The notes under the pieces are model-generated. The model worked only from the letters and a program-made list of their open reading frames with translations. It was not told where the DNA came from and made no database searches. Positions 1 to 8,580 of a stretch of DNA of 48,535 bases are shown piece after piece. Positions within the stretch are counted from its first letter, which is position 1. Each line of letters starts with the position of its first letter. This stretch comes from a virus. The position numbers were made by a program, and so were the translations under genes. The stretch spans positions 1-48,535 of IMG/VR virus record IMGVR_UViG_3300021389_002246; one strand, written 5' to 3'.

Positions 1-1
1 A

Positions 2-616
2 AACCCTTGGGGCGATCCTGTTCCAAGTGTAACAACAATATTAAGTGCTACACAACCAGCAGAAAAGCGTCAAGCATTAGCTAACTGGCGCAAGCGTGTT
101 GGTACAGAAGAAGCACAACGTATTACTACAACTGCCGCTAATCGCGGAACAGTTATGCACAATATATTAGAACATTGGGCATTAGGTGAATACGAAACAT
201 ATAACCCAGGAAACAACATAGTACATCAACAAGCCAAGGCAATGGCGCAAGTGGTTGTGGATAACATTGAAAATGATGTTGATGAAATATGGGGTACAGA
301 AGTAAACTTAGTAGCAAAAGAATTGTATGCAGGCACAACAGATTTAGTTGGAGTATACAAAGGCGAAGCTACTATTATGGACTTTAAGCAAACAAATAAA
401 CCTAAAAAGCGTGAATGGATTGATGATTATTTCCTACAAGGAGCCGCATACGCAAACGCACACAACGAGATGTATGGCACTGATATTAGCCGTATTGCTA
501 TCTTTATGTGTAGTGGCGATTGTCAATGGCAACTGTTTGAAAGTGACCCGGAAGATTTCAAAGATTGGGAAATGAAATGGGCTCAAAGGTTAGAAAAATT
601 CTATCGCTTATCATAA
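2..616 (+). CDS. PD-(D/E)XK nuclease-like protein, 5' end outside window
   Basis: The frame is open from the window edge, and the residues before the first in-frame ATG (155) already look conserved (PSVTTIL, WRKRVG, RGTVMH), so the true start lies upstream. These are typical of phage RecB/Cas4-like exonucleases that process DNA ends. Catalytic-type residues visible are an Asp in TDLVG followed by MDFKQ, the D-x18-D-x-K pattern of the PD-(D/E)XK fold, then a YFLQGAAYA helix. A role in phage recombination or replication is inferred. The gene ends just before a late promoter motif and a virion gene, so it closes a transcription unit. Confidence 0.75.
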   Translation, partial: NPWGDPVPSVTTILSATQPAEKRQALANWRKRVGTEEAQRITTTAANRGTVMHNILEHWALGEYETYNPGNNIVHQQAKAMAQVVVDNIENDVDEIWGTEVNLVAKELYAGTTDLVGVYKGEATIMDFKQTNKPKKREWIDDYFLQGAAYANAHNEMYGTDISRIAIFMCSGDCQWQLFESDPEDFKDWEMKWAQRLEKFYRLS

Positions 617-619
617 ATA
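612..619 (+). promoter_or_regulatory. T4-type late promoter motif
   Basis: CATAAATA overlaps the stop region of the nuclease gene and lies 23 nt before the next start, whose leader carries an AAGGAAG ribosome site. It matches the nATAAATA late motif known from T4-like phages and fits a virion gene downstream. Confidence 0.6.
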
Positions 620-642
620 CATTAACATAAGGAAGAAATAAC

Positions 643-1419
643 ATGGCAACAATTACCGCAAGAATGACAGCAAGAAAAGGATTGTCTACTGCTATACCGC
701 AACTATTACCAGGTGAATTAGGATTAGCAACAGATATCCAAAAAACATTTATTGGGCAAGAACCAGTAGTAGGTTCGTGCGATATAACTAATAGTACCAC
801 AACAATTGCAATAGTAGAATTTATGTCAGCAGCAGGTGTTCCTGTTGATTTAGACGAAATTACAACCAGTGATTTATTGTATGGTATTACTGTAACTGAC
901 TCAATAACAAATGCAGTTACAGAAATTTCAGGTGCCAACATTACATTTTCCGATCAAAAAGCAACATTCACACATCCATTAACAGCCGCTGATACAGTTA
1001 CTACAAGACTTCCAGTAAATGGAGATACATTTAGTCTTTGGTATAATAAAGAAGTAGGTTATGTAGCAGAAGCATTTGTAAACCCAACACAGACGCTTAC
1101 ATTTACTGCAACCGCATCTGGTGTAGTACAAGCAACAGGCGTGGAATTTTTATGTGAGAATAAAGAAAGTGTAACAATTGATTATACTTTAAGCACAAGT
1201 TCAGCATCAAGACGTGGTACATTAACCATGCTACTTGATAATGCATCTGGAGTACCTTCAACAAGTTCTATTAAAGATGAATACGATATTAGTACAGGGT
1301 CTATTCCAGTTGAATTCAGTTTAACTGATAACGGCACAGATAAATTTATACTTAATTTTAAAACAACAGATACGGTAAACGCACACACATTTACATACGT
1401 TCAAAAATCATTTAAGTAA
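643..1419 (+). CDS. Tail-fibre-like virion protein
   Basis: This 258-residue protein has near residues 23-40 the motif LLPGELGLATDIQKTFIG, found at the N-terminus of many phage tail-fibre and receptor-binding proteins. The rest is Thr/Ser/Val rich and looks all-beta, with no catalytic motif. A part in the tail fibre or baseplate appendages is inferred from that motif and from the late promoter in front. The start is supported by an AAGGAAG site 8 nt upstream. The next gene follows after 4 nt. Confidence 0.6.
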   Translation: MATITARMTARKGLSTAIPQLLPGELGLATDIQKTFIGQEPVVGSCDITNSTTTIAIVEFMSAAGVPVDLDEITTSDLLYGITVTDSITNAVTEISGANITFSDQKATFTHPLTAADTVTTRLPVNGDTFSLWYNKEVGYVAEAFVNPTQTLTFTATASGVVQATGVEFLCENKESVTIDYTLSTSSASRRGTLTMLLDNASGVPSTSSIKDEYDISTGSIPVEFSLTDNGTDKFILNFKTTDTVNAHTFTYVQKSFK

Positions 1420-1423
1420 TTAA

Positions 1424-1858
1424 ATGAAAGACACATGGCAATTACCGCTGAAACCTAGACTTCGCAGGTGGAGAGAATTAAGAAAAGAAATAGTAGGATT
1501 TTCAGAAAGAAAAAAACAATTAATAGTTGTAAATAATTTTTGGAAAACTACACCTATAGGAACTAGAGTCATTGATCCGTATGATCACAAAACATGGCCT
1601 AACCCTTGGGACTTGCTAAATACAAATCACTACGATGAAAATGTTGTAGGTTTGTGCATAGCATATACTCTGCATTACAGTGATATTCCTTGTAGAATAT
1701 TACATGTACAAAATGTGGAAAACAATGAAATAAAGTTAATAGTTTTAGTTGACAATATGTATATTTTAAACTATAATTATGATAGTATAGACACAACAGA
1801 AGTAATGAATGAATTCAATGTACTTACTAACATAGATGTAAGTACCTTGGTAAAATAG
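1424..1858 (+). CDS. Conserved phage-type hypothetical protein
   Basis: The 144-residue product begins with a basic segment (KPRLRRWRELRKE), followed by WPNPWDLL and GLCIAYTLHY. The Trp/Pro/Cys pattern recalls small globular proteins beside tail genes in T4-like marine phages; a lone Cys in GLCIAYTL could suggest a transglutaminase-like fold, but no full triad can be shown. It follows the fibre-like gene after 4 nt and is probably co-transcribed with it. Function unknown. Confidence 0.6.
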   Translation: MKDTWQLPLKPRLRRWRELRKEIVGFSERKKQLIVVNNFWKTTPIGTRVIDPYDHKTWPNPWDLLNTNHYDENVVGLCIAYTLHYSDIPCRILHVQNVENNEIKLIVLVDNMYILNYNYDSIDTTEVMNEFNVLTNIDVSTLVK

Positions 1859-1897
1859 TTTTTAAAAAAACTATAAACGAAAGAAATTGGATGATGA

Positions 1898-4219
1898 ATG
1901 AGTAAAGATATAACAATAGTAAAGCGTGATGGATCTCGCGAAGAATTAGATCTAGAGAAAATGCATAAAGTAGTATTTTATGCATGTAACGATGTAACAG
2001 GCGTAAGTGCAAGTCAAGTAGAATTAAAAAGTCATTTACAATTCTATAACGGAATTGAAAGTGCAAATATTCAAGAGACACTAATTAAAGCGGCAGCTGA
2101 TCTTATTAGCGAAGAAACTCCAAATTATCAATGGGTAGCAGGTAGATTAATTAACTATCATTTGAGAAAGATAGTTTATCAATCTTTTGAACCTCCTCAT
2201 CTTAAAGATATTGCCCGCAAAAATGTTGACTTAGGTTATTACGACAAAAGTTTTTTCTCCGTTTATAGCGAAGATGAAATTGATACATTAAACAGTTATA
2301 TTAAACACGACAGAGATGAAAACATTACATATGTTGGCATGGAACAGTTTCGTGGAAAGTACTTAGTACAAAATCGTGTTACGGGTGAAATCTTTGAAAC
2401 ACCACAAGTTGCATACATGATGATAGCCGCAACACTATTTGCTAATTATCCAAAAGAAACAAGATTAAAATATGTAAAGGAATATTATGACGCTATCAGT
2501 AACTTTGACATTAGTTTGCCTACTCCTATTATGGCAGGCCTCAGAACACCACAAAGACAATTTTCTAGTTGTGTTCTTATTGAAACCGATGATAGTCTTG
2601 ATAGTATTAACGCAACTTCTAGTGCTATTGTAAAATATGTAAGTCAAAAAGCAGGTATTGGAATTGGTGCAGGAAGTATTCGTTCAATAGGAAGTCCAAT
2701 TAGAAATGGTGACGCATCACATACAGGTGTTATTCCATTTTTTAAACTATTTCAAAGCTCAGTTAAATCCTGCTCACAAGGTGGAGTTAGAGGCGGAGCC
2801 GCAACACTATATTATCCTATTTGGCATATGGAAGCAGAAGAATTACTTGTATTAAAAAACAACAAAGGTACAGAAGACAATCGTGTAAGACACATGGACT
2901 ATGGAGTACAGTTTAATAAACTTATGTACGAGCGTCTACTCACAGGCGGAGATATTAGTTTATTTTCACCAAGTGATGTACCGGGTCTATATGAGGCCTT
3001 TTTTGACGATCAAGACAAATTTAAAGAATTATATGAAGAAGCAGAGCGTACAGTAACACGAAAGAAAGTTATGCCAGCGGCAGAACTATTTGGACAGTTT
3101 ATGGAAGAACGCAAAAATACAGGACGCATTTACTTAATGAATGTGGATCATGCAAATACACATGGAGCGTTTAAACCAGAAGTAGCACCCGTTAAACAAA
3201 GTAATTTATGTTGTGAGATTAACTTGCCTACTAAACCATTATCTTTTTTCAGTGACGAACAGGGTGAAATTAGTTTATGTACATTAAGTGCAATCAATTG
3301 GGGTAATATTAAATCTCCGGTAGACTTTGAACGAGTATGCAGACTTGCAGTGCGTGGATTAGATGAACTATTGGATTATCAAAACTATCCAGTATTGGCT
3401 GCTGAATTAAGCACAATGAAAAGACGCCCATTGGGTGTTGGTATTATTAACTTTGCATTTTGGTTAGCAAAGCATGATTTAAACTATCAAGACATTGATA
3501 AAAAAGGTTTAGCATTAGTTGACGAATGGGCAGAGGCCTGGAGTTATTACTTAATTAAAGCAAGTGCAGATTTGGCTATTGATAAAGGAAACATTGACGG
3601 TATATATGAAACAAAATACGGTGATGGAATTACTCCTAATCAAACATACAAAAAAGAATTAGATGAGCTAGTACCTCACAAAGAACGTCAAGACTGGAAA
3701 GGATTACGTAAACAACTTAAAGAAACAGGTATACGTAATTCAACATTAATGGCACTTATGCCTGCTGAAACATCAGCACAAATTAGTAATAGCACAAACG
3801 GTATTGAACCACCACGTGCATTTGTTAGTGTTAAACAAAGTAAACACGGTGTACTCAAGCAAGTGGTTCCTGGTTATCCACGCTTAAAGAACAAATATGA
3901 CCTACTGTGGGACCAACGTAGTCCAGAAGGTTATTTAAAAATTATGGCAGTATTACAAAAGTATATTGATCAAGGTATCAGTGTTAATACAAGCTATAAC
4001 CCAGAATTTTATGAAGAAGAAAAGATACCAATGAGTGTTATGTTACAGCATCTTGTAATGTTTTACAAGTATGGTGGCAAGCAATTGTATTATTTTAATA
4101 CATTCGACGGTCAAGGCGAAATTGACTTTGACAAGAAAAATAAAGAAGCACTATTAGGAAGAGATAGTTTTGGATCAGATGATGAGTATGACGACTACTG
4201 TGAAAGTTGCACAATTTAA
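1898..4219 (+). CDS. nrdA: Ribonucleoside-diphosphate reductase class Ia, alpha subunit
   Basis: NrdA reduces ribonucleoside diphosphates to deoxynucleotides together with NrdB, feeding phage DNA synthesis. The 773 residues (E. coli NrdA 761) begin with an ATP-cone-like segment (IVKRDGSREELDLEK). Active-site elements are in place: Cys225 in RQFSSCVL, the N436-x-C438-x-E440 cluster, LMPAETSAQIS, and the radical-transfer Tyr pair 731/732. The tail ends in CESCTI, so the redox pair that accepts electrons from glutaredoxin/thioredoxin is CxxC rather than the C-x4-C of E. coli. nrdB and a glutaredoxin gene follow directly, making a complete reduction operon. Confidence 0.97.
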   Translation: MSKDITIVKRDGSREELDLEKMHKVVFYACNDVTGVSASQVELKSHLQFYNGIESANIQETLIKAAADLISEETPNYQWVAGRLINYHLRKIVYQSFEPPHLKDIARKNVDLGYYDKSFFSVYSEDEIDTLNSYIKHDRDENITYVGMEQFRGKYLVQNRVTGEIFETPQVAYMMIAATLFANYPKETRLKYVKEYYDAISNFDISLPTPIMAGLRTPQRQFSSCVLIETDDSLDSINATSSAIVKYVSQKAGIGIGAGSIRSIGSPIRNGDASHTGVIPFFKLFQSSVKSCSQGGVRGGAATLYYPIWHMEAEELLVLKNNKGTEDNRVRHMDYGVQFNKLMYERLLTGGDISLFSPSDVPGLYEAFFDDQDKFKELYEEAERTVTRKKVMPAAELFGQFMEERKNTGRIYLMNVDHANTHGAFKPEVAPVKQSNLCCEINLPTKPLSFFSDEQGEISLCTLSAINWGNIKSPVDFERVCRLAVRGLDELLDYQNYPVLAAELSTMKRRPLGVGIINFAFWLAKHDLNYQDIDKKGLALVDEWAEAWSYYLIKASADLAIDKGNIDGIYETKYGDGITPNQTYKKELDELVPHKERQDWKGLRKQLKETGIRNSTLMALMPAETSAQISNSTNGIEPPRAFVSVKQSKHGVLKQVVPGYPRLKNKYDLLWDQRSPEGYLKIMAVLQKYIDQGISVNTSYNPEFYEEEKIPMSVMLQHLVMFYKYGGKQLYYFNTFDGQGEIDFDKKNKEALLGRDSFGSDDEYDDYCESCTI

Positions 4220-4231
4220 GGAAACACATGA

Positions 4232-5359
4232 ATGACAATTTTAAATACAAAGAATGAAAAATACCACACCGAAGCAAACGCATTTTTAGATGGTCGTTTA
4301 GGCTTTCAAAGATATGATACTGTAAAATATAAGCAATTTGATAAACTAACTGATAAACAGTTGGGTTTCTTTTGGCGCCCCGAAGAAGTAGATGTTAGTA
4401 AAGATTCTCAAGACTTTAAGCATCTTACTGAACATGAACAGCATATCTTTACAAGTAATCTTAAAAGACAAATTCTTTTAGACAGTGTACAAGGTAGAGC
4501 ACCAGTAGAAGCATTTGGTCCTATTACTAGTTTACCAGAACTAGAGAATTGGATTATGACTTGGACATTTAGTGAAACAATTCACTCACGTTCATACACA
4601 CACATTATTCGTAACATTTATTCTAATCCTACTATAGTATTTGACGAACTAACAGACAGTAAAGAAATTACCGACTGTGGTGATGATATCTCAAAATACT
4701 ATGATGAGCTTATTGAACTATCACAATACTATCAATTGTTAGGAACAGGTAAACACAAAGTAAATGGTAAAACAGTTGAAGTAGATGAATATGAATTAAA
4801 GAAAAAGATTTGGTTAACATTAAACAGTGTTAATATTTTAGAAGGAATTCGCTTCTATGTAAGTTTCGCATGCTCTTGGGCATTTGCAGAACTTAAAAAG
4901 ATGGAAGGCAATGCTAAGATTATTAAGTTTATTGCCCGTGACGAAAACGTACACTTAGCAAGTACACAGTATTTGTTAACAAAAGTGTTAACAAAAGAAG
5001 ACCCAGACTTTGTAAAGATTGCAGAAGAATGCAAAGACGAAGTAACACAAATGTTTGTTGATGCAGTTGAGCAAGAAAAAGAATGGGCAAATTATTTGTT
5101 TAAGGATGGATCAATGATTGGTCTTAATGCACAGTTGTTGAGCGATTACATTGAATGGATTTGTTGTAAACGTATGATAGCACTAGGTATGAAGTGTCCT
5201 TATACAACTTCACAAGCAAACCCACTACCATGGACACAAAAATGGATTAGTGGAGCAGAAGTACAAGTAGCACCACAAGAAACAGAGATTAGTTCTTATA
5301 TTATCGGCGGTGTGAAAAAAGATGTAAGTGAAGATACATTTTCAGGGATGAGTTTATGA
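4232..5359 (+). CDS. nrdB: Ribonucleoside-diphosphate reductase class Ia, beta subunit
   Basis: NrdB houses the di-iron/tyrosyl-radical cofactor that activates NrdA. The 375 residues align with E. coli NrdB almost number for number: Glu115, His118 and radical Tyr122 lie in TFSETIHSRSYTHIIRN, and later ligands in FIARDENVHLA. An ATG four bases earlier (4228) opens only a 9-codon frame, so the start at 4232, with AAGGAAA upstream, is chosen. The end overlaps the glutaredoxin start by 4 nt, suggesting translational coupling. The C-terminal tail (DTFSGMSL) would dock on NrdA. Confidence 0.97.
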   Translation: MTILNTKNEKYHTEANAFLDGRLGFQRYDTVKYKQFDKLTDKQLGFFWRPEEVDVSKDSQDFKHLTEHEQHIFTSNLKRQILLDSVQGRAPVEAFGPITSLPELENWIMTWTFSETIHSRSYTHIIRNIYSNPTIVFDELTDSKEITDCGDDISKYYDELIELSQYYQLLGTGKHKVNGKTVEVDEYELKKKIWLTLNSVNILEGIRFYVSFACSWAFAELKKMEGNAKIIKFIARDENVHLASTQYLLTKVLTKEDPDFVKIAEECKDEVTQMFVDAVEQEKEWANYLFKDGSMIGLNAQLLSDYIEWICCKRMIALGMKCPYTTSQANPLPWTQKWISGAEVQVAPQETEISSYIIGGVKKDVSEDTFSGMSL

Positions 5360-5607
5360 TTACAATTTATGGAAAAACACAATGCGGTTATTGTGACGCC
5401 GCTAAAAAGTTATGCGAATCTAGAGGTTTAGAATTTGAATATAAGCAGTTAGATAAAGATTTCACAAGAGAAGTTATGGTAGAAGAGTTTCCAACTGCCA
5501 GAACATTTCCACAGATTGTTGTCAGTGGCAACAAAATAGGTGGGTACGATCAATTAGTCAAGTACATTGAAGATACAAACTACAATGGAACTGGACATTC
5601 ACTATAA
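5356..5607 (+). CDS. Glutaredoxin
   Basis: This 83-residue thiol-disulfide oxidoreductase has the CGYC active site at residues 10-13 after a beta strand (MITIYGKTQ), and the cis-Pro segment RTFPQI followed by GGYDQL, as in glutaredoxins. It most likely re-reduces the C-terminal CxxC of the NrdA encoded upstream, the role of T4 NrdC. Its start overlaps the nrdB stop (ATGA). Confidence 0.93.
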   Translation: MITIYGKTQCGYCDAAKKLCESRGLEFEYKQLDKDFTREVMVEEFPTARTFPQIVVSGNKIGGYDQLVKYIEDTNYNGTGHSL

Positions 5608-5617
5608 AGGATAATAT

Positions 5618-5923
5618 ATGTTAATAGAAGCACAATACAAAGTAGGTGATGTAATAAGTATCAAACTTTCTTCAGGTGAAGAAATGATTGCACGTTTTGA
5701 AGATGAAAACGAAGATGTAGTTACAGTTGCTAAACCTTATATCTTAATCGCAGCACAAAACGGAATGGCATTGGCGCCATATATGTTTACAATTGCACCG
5801 GATACTAAAGTAAAGTTAAAGATAAATAATGTTATATGCGTAGTTAAGTCAGCAAAAGATGCCAGCGATATGTATATTAAACAAAGTACAGGAATAGCAA
5901 TAGCAAGTGCCACAAGTTCATAA
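5618..5923 (+). CDS. Small beta-rich phage protein
   Basis: The 101-residue product looks like a small beta barrel: a YKVGDVISIKLSSGEEMIARF opening similar in rhythm to Sm-like folds, then alternating hydrophobic strands and a Ser/Ala-rich end. An AAAGGAT site precedes the start. The last 17 nt overlap the PAAR gene, which points to coupled expression with tail components. No enzymatic motif; function unknown. Confidence 0.6.
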   Translation: MLIEAQYKVGDVISIKLSSGEEMIARFEDENEDVVTVAKPYILIAAQNGMALAPYMFTIAPDTKVKLKINNVICVVKSAKDASDMYIKQSTGIAIASATSS

Positions 5924-6197
5924 AAATGGAGACTCGCGTAGTTGCGGTGCAACTACAAATGCAGTAGCACATAAAAATGTGTATGTAAACAATCAACCAA
6001 TCAGCGTTGACGGTGATCCAAATAGTCATGGCGGCGGCAACTTAAATGCATCATGTAAAAATGTATTTGTTGGAAGTAAGTTAGTTGTACTTAACGGCAA
6101 CTCGGCAAGTCCAGATAGCCTTTGTCCTATTCCAGGAGGCGCACATTGTGGGCCAGATGCTACATCAGGTAGCCCAAATGTATACATAGGTCAATAA
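5907..6197 (+). CDS. PAAR-domain tail-tip protein
   Basis: PAAR proteins form the sharpened cone on the central spike of contractile phage tails and type VI secretion systems (T4 gp5.4 is the phage example). The 96 residues hold the typical pieces: MPQVHKNGDS at the start, HGGGNL in the middle, conserved His and Cys residues that could bind the tip metal, and SPNVYIGQ at the end. Translation starts at GTG inside the previous gene. The next gene, a large virion-type protein, follows after one base. Confidence 0.88.
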   Translation: MPQVHKNGDSRSCGATTNAVAHKNVYVNNQPISVDGDPNSHGGGNLNASCKNVFVGSKLVVLNGNSASPDSLCPIPGGAHCGPDATSGSPNVYIGQ

Positions 6198-6198
6198 T

Positions 6199-7482
6199 AT
6201 GAGTGATTTTGTAAATGATTTAAAAGATGCTAGTGATTATCTTAATTCTACTAAAGTAGACTTACCTACTGGTAAGTTTGATATTGATCCAGAAACAGGC
6301 ACTGTAACCCCTCAAACACAAGCATACAGCTTAAAAGAAATTATATGTATGCTATTAGCTGGAAACGGCATAAAACTGCCAAATTTACAAATATGCCTAA
6401 AAATAAACTTAGGTAGATTAATACCTGAGATTCCTGCAGGCTTAGAAGATTTAAAAGAGGCATTAGAAGAGGCTGAAAAAGCCCTTGATGAATTTATTGC
6501 TCACACTAATATTGATAATGCGTTAGGCAGACTAAATGCCGCGGTGGCAGAATTTGCCGCAATTGCAAATATGATTAATTTCTGTGGAACACCTGTAGTA
6601 CCACGTGCTATTCCAAATGTATTAAAAGATTCAATGGGAAGTTTTTTAGGTGCTGGTAAGGATATTCTCGATACATTAGGTACTATATCAGATAGCAATA
6701 TAGGTGGATGTATTGGAACTGATGGAAACTTTTCACCAGATTTATTTACAGGTGGATTATTAAAACAATTAGGTGATAATTTTAATAATCTTCTTGGAAT
6801 GCCAGCATCATTGAAGGCAGGTATTATAAGTGACCTAAATGCATTTAAAAGAGATATAGAAAATCTTGTAAAATTTGAGAATAATTTTGCAGGTACAGAA
6901 GTATCAGGTGGTAGTATATTTGCACCAAATGACAGAGTACATACTGGTGTTGGCATGGCAGTTGATCCAAACTTAACACTAGCAAAAAGTCAACAATATG
7001 CAAGTAGTATACAATCATTATACAATAGTTTAAAAGGGTATCCAGTAGATGCAGAAGGCAATGATATTTTCTTCTACTTACTTGAACCAGAAATATTAGC
7101 AAAATTACAAAATACTGGTGACCCAAGTGTACCTCTATCAGAGCGAGAGCCAGTATATGATCATTGTAATAGAATAACTGGTTACACAGAACGCAATATA
7201 CGAACAGTAGCACAATCTAGTACAGGTAGTGAGGTAGCAAATACAACACAACCTGGTATAATTGGGTTAGCAGAAAGTGGAACAGTAATTACGTCACCAC
7301 CAGCTACAACAACAAATTTAAATATATCTAATTCTATAAAAGCAGTACCTAACAGTTCGATAGGCAAAACTGGCGATAAAAAAGGCGATATTGCGACTGA
7401 TAGTAGTTATATATACATAGCTAATGCAGATTATGACGGAACTACTGCTATTTGGCTTAGAGCTTCATTATCTTCCTGGTAA
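6199..7482 (+). CDS. Baseplate/tail-fibre-associated virion protein
   Basis: The 427-residue protein has an acidic helical region near residues 75-100 (DLKEALEEAEKALDEF), a Gly/Asn-rich middle, and a C-terminal module reading KTGDKKGDIATDSSYIYI then TAIWLRA. That terminal module is shared by many tail-fibre proteins of T4-like marine phages. Position behind the PAAR gene supports a baseplate or tail-tip location. The exact role is not known. A promoter follows within 30 nt, so the unit seems to end here, though no strong terminator is visible. Confidence 0.55.
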   Translation: MSDFVNDLKDASDYLNSTKVDLPTGKFDIDPETGTVTPQTQAYSLKEIICMLLAGNGIKLPNLQICLKINLGRLIPEIPAGLEDLKEALEEAEKALDEFIAHTNIDNALGRLNAAVAEFAAIANMINFCGTPVVPRAIPNVLKDSMGSFLGAGKDILDTLGTISDSNIGGCIGTDGNFSPDLFTGGLLKQLGDNFNNLLGMPASLKAGIISDLNAFKRDIENLVKFENNFAGTEVSGGSIFAPNDRVHTGVGMAVDPNLTLAKSQQYASSIQSLYNSLKGYPVDAEGNDIFFYLLEPEILAKLQNTGDPSVPLSEREPVYDHCNRITGYTERNIRTVAQSSTGSEVANTTQPGIIGLAESGTVITSPPATTTNLNISNSIKAVPNSSIGKTGDKKGDIATDSSYIYIANADYDGTTAIWLRASLSSW

Positions 7483-7506
7483 ATCCCAAAAAACAAGACA
7501 TTTCGG

Positions 7507-7535
7507 TTGACAAAACCTTATCTTACTAGTATAGT
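7507..7535 (+). promoter_or_regulatory. Sigma70-type promoter
   Basis: TTGACA (7507-7512) and TATAGT (7530-7535) are separated by exactly 17 nt. The spacer ends in ATCTTACT, like the right half of the operator-like palindrome in the promoters near 16.5 and 17.5 kb, but the left half is missing. It should drive the small genes from 7597. Confidence 0.8.
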
Positions 7536-7596
7536 AGTACTTAATAAGCGTAAAACCTTATTATAAAACAATTAAATATATTAACATGGTAAAAAA

Positions 7597-7878
7597 ATGA
7601 GAGCAACAGAATACAAAGATGGAATAAAACGCATTAAAGCTAAGATTGAAGTTCCTATGAGTGAACTTGATGTAGGCAATTATGTACTAAGTGCTCTTAC
7701 AAGCAACGCAGTTAATTTAACACAGATACAAAGACTCAATAAGCGTGAATTATTACAATTAGCGAAAAATGAAGTTAAAGAAAAAGGTATTAAATCTATT
7801 TCATTAGAATCTGTAGACAACGACACTAACGTTATTGTAAGAAATTATATAAAGCAAATGTTTCCAGAATTACAATAA
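7597..7878 (+). CDS. Hypothetical small protein
   Basis: A 93-residue, mostly helical, charged protein (IKRIKAKIEVPMSELDVGNYV, then LNKRELLQLAKNEV). No family recognised. It is the first gene behind a consensus promoter and its stop overlaps the start of the next small gene by one base, so it is probably an early-expressed accessory gene. Confidence 0.6.
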   Translation: MRATEYKDGIKRIKAKIEVPMSELDVGNYVLSALTSNAVNLTQIQRLNKRELLQLAKNEVKEKGIKSISLESVDNDTNVIVRNYIKQMFPELQ

Positions 7879-8042
7879 TGGGACATGATTATTACGATAA
7901 AGATGCAATCTTTAATTCGTATATAAAAGATCTAGCCCATGAATGGGAAGATGATACTGCTGAAATAATTGATGAATCAACACTCGGACCAGATGTATTA
8001 TTAAAAGTTGAAAAAATACAAGAGCAACTATCAACATCATAA
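7878..8042 (+). CDS. Hypothetical acidic small protein
   Basis: This 54-codon frame (MGHDYYDKDAIFNS...) starts on the last base of the previous stop and ends just before a tRNA. It is acidic and helical, with HEWEDDTAEIIDES in the middle. One-base stop/start overlap with the preceding gene is the main support. Function unknown. Confidence 0.55.
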   Translation: MGHDYYDKDAIFNSYIKDLAHEWEDDTAEIIDESTLGPDVLLKVEKIQEQLSTS

Positions 8043-8045
8043 ATA
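8038..8045 (+). promoter_or_regulatory. Late promoter motif before tRNA-Thr
   Basis: CATAAATA overlaps the preceding stop codon and lies 19 nt before the tRNA. It fits the late consensus, but this single AT-rich match could be chance. Confidence 0.4.
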
Positions 8046-8064
8046 AAGTAGTAGTTAATCCTAT

Positions 8065-8140
8065 GCCGGTTTAGCTCAGTTGGTAGAGCAACTGATTTGT
8101 AATCAGTAGGTCCGCAGTTCGAATCTGTGAATCGGCACCA
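8065..8140 (+). tRNA. tRNA-Thr (TGT)
   Basis: Full cloverleaf of 76 nt with encoded CCA: D-arm TAGCTCAGTTGGTAGAGC, anticodon stem ACTGA/TCAGT around loop TTTGTAA, T-loop TTCGAAT. Reads ACA, a frequent Thr codon in these AT-rich genes. Confidence 0.95.
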
Positions 8141-8248
8141 TATAAAAAAGAAAATAAAGAATAATACGAGAGAGAGGCACAGGACGCCCAACTGAAACAT
8201 GTTGCAATCGGACATACATATAAAAGAATAAAAAAGAAAGATATATAA

Positions 8249-8464
8249 ATGAAACTTAGAAATGAGATGTTAACAACAGCTATACAACACGCAGACAGTG
8301 AAATTCAATTACATAAAATGAATGTTGAAGTTTATTTAACTAACCCTGCAGGTATAGGCGAACACAGTGATGTAATGGAATCCATTCAAGTTGAACTTGA
8401 TAAAATGGCATCAGCACATGATCGCAAAGAAATGCTTACTAAGTATTTTAAACAGGGGGATTAG
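8249..8464 (+). CDS. Hypothetical protein whose stop lies inside a tRNA gene
   Basis: The 71-residue helical product (MKLRNEMLTTAIQHADSEIQ... then HDRKEMLTKYFKQGD) has no recognised family. Its TAG stop (8462-8464) is formed by bases 8-10 of the following tRNA-Ala, so the two genes overlap by 10 nt. Ribosomes finishing here and maturation of the tRNA 5' end compete for the same transcript. The ribosome site is weak (AAGAAAG). Confidence 0.6.
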   Translation: MKLRNEMLTTAIQHADSEIQLHKMNVEVYLTNPAGIGEHSDVMESIQVELDKMASAHDRKEMLTKYFKQGD

Positions 8465-8530
8465 CTCAGCTGGGAGAGCGTCTGGTTTGCATCCAGAAGG
8501 TCAGCAGTTCGATCCTGCTATCCTCCACCA
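8455..8530 (+). tRNA. tRNA-Ala (TGC)
   Basis: Acceptor GGGGGAT pairs with ATCCTCC, the anticodon loop is TTTGCAT, and CCA is encoded; 76 nt. It overlaps the end of the preceding coding gene and is followed by an intrinsic terminator. Confidence 0.95.
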
Positions 8531-8536
8531 AAATTT

Positions 8537-8560
8537 AACCCAGCCTTAGTGCTGGGTTTT
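8537..8560 (+). terminator. Rho-independent terminator
   Basis: An 8-bp stem AACCCAGC/GCTGGGTT with loop CTTAGT ends in TTTT. It closes the unit carrying tRNA-Thr, the small gene and tRNA-Ala. Confidence 0.85.
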
Positions 8561-8580
8561 CACTAACTAGGAAATAATTT

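Noticed and set aside
7892-8215. Reverse-strand frame of 107 codons
   Set aside because: It covers tRNA-Thr antisense and a small forward gene; composition is that of a shadow.
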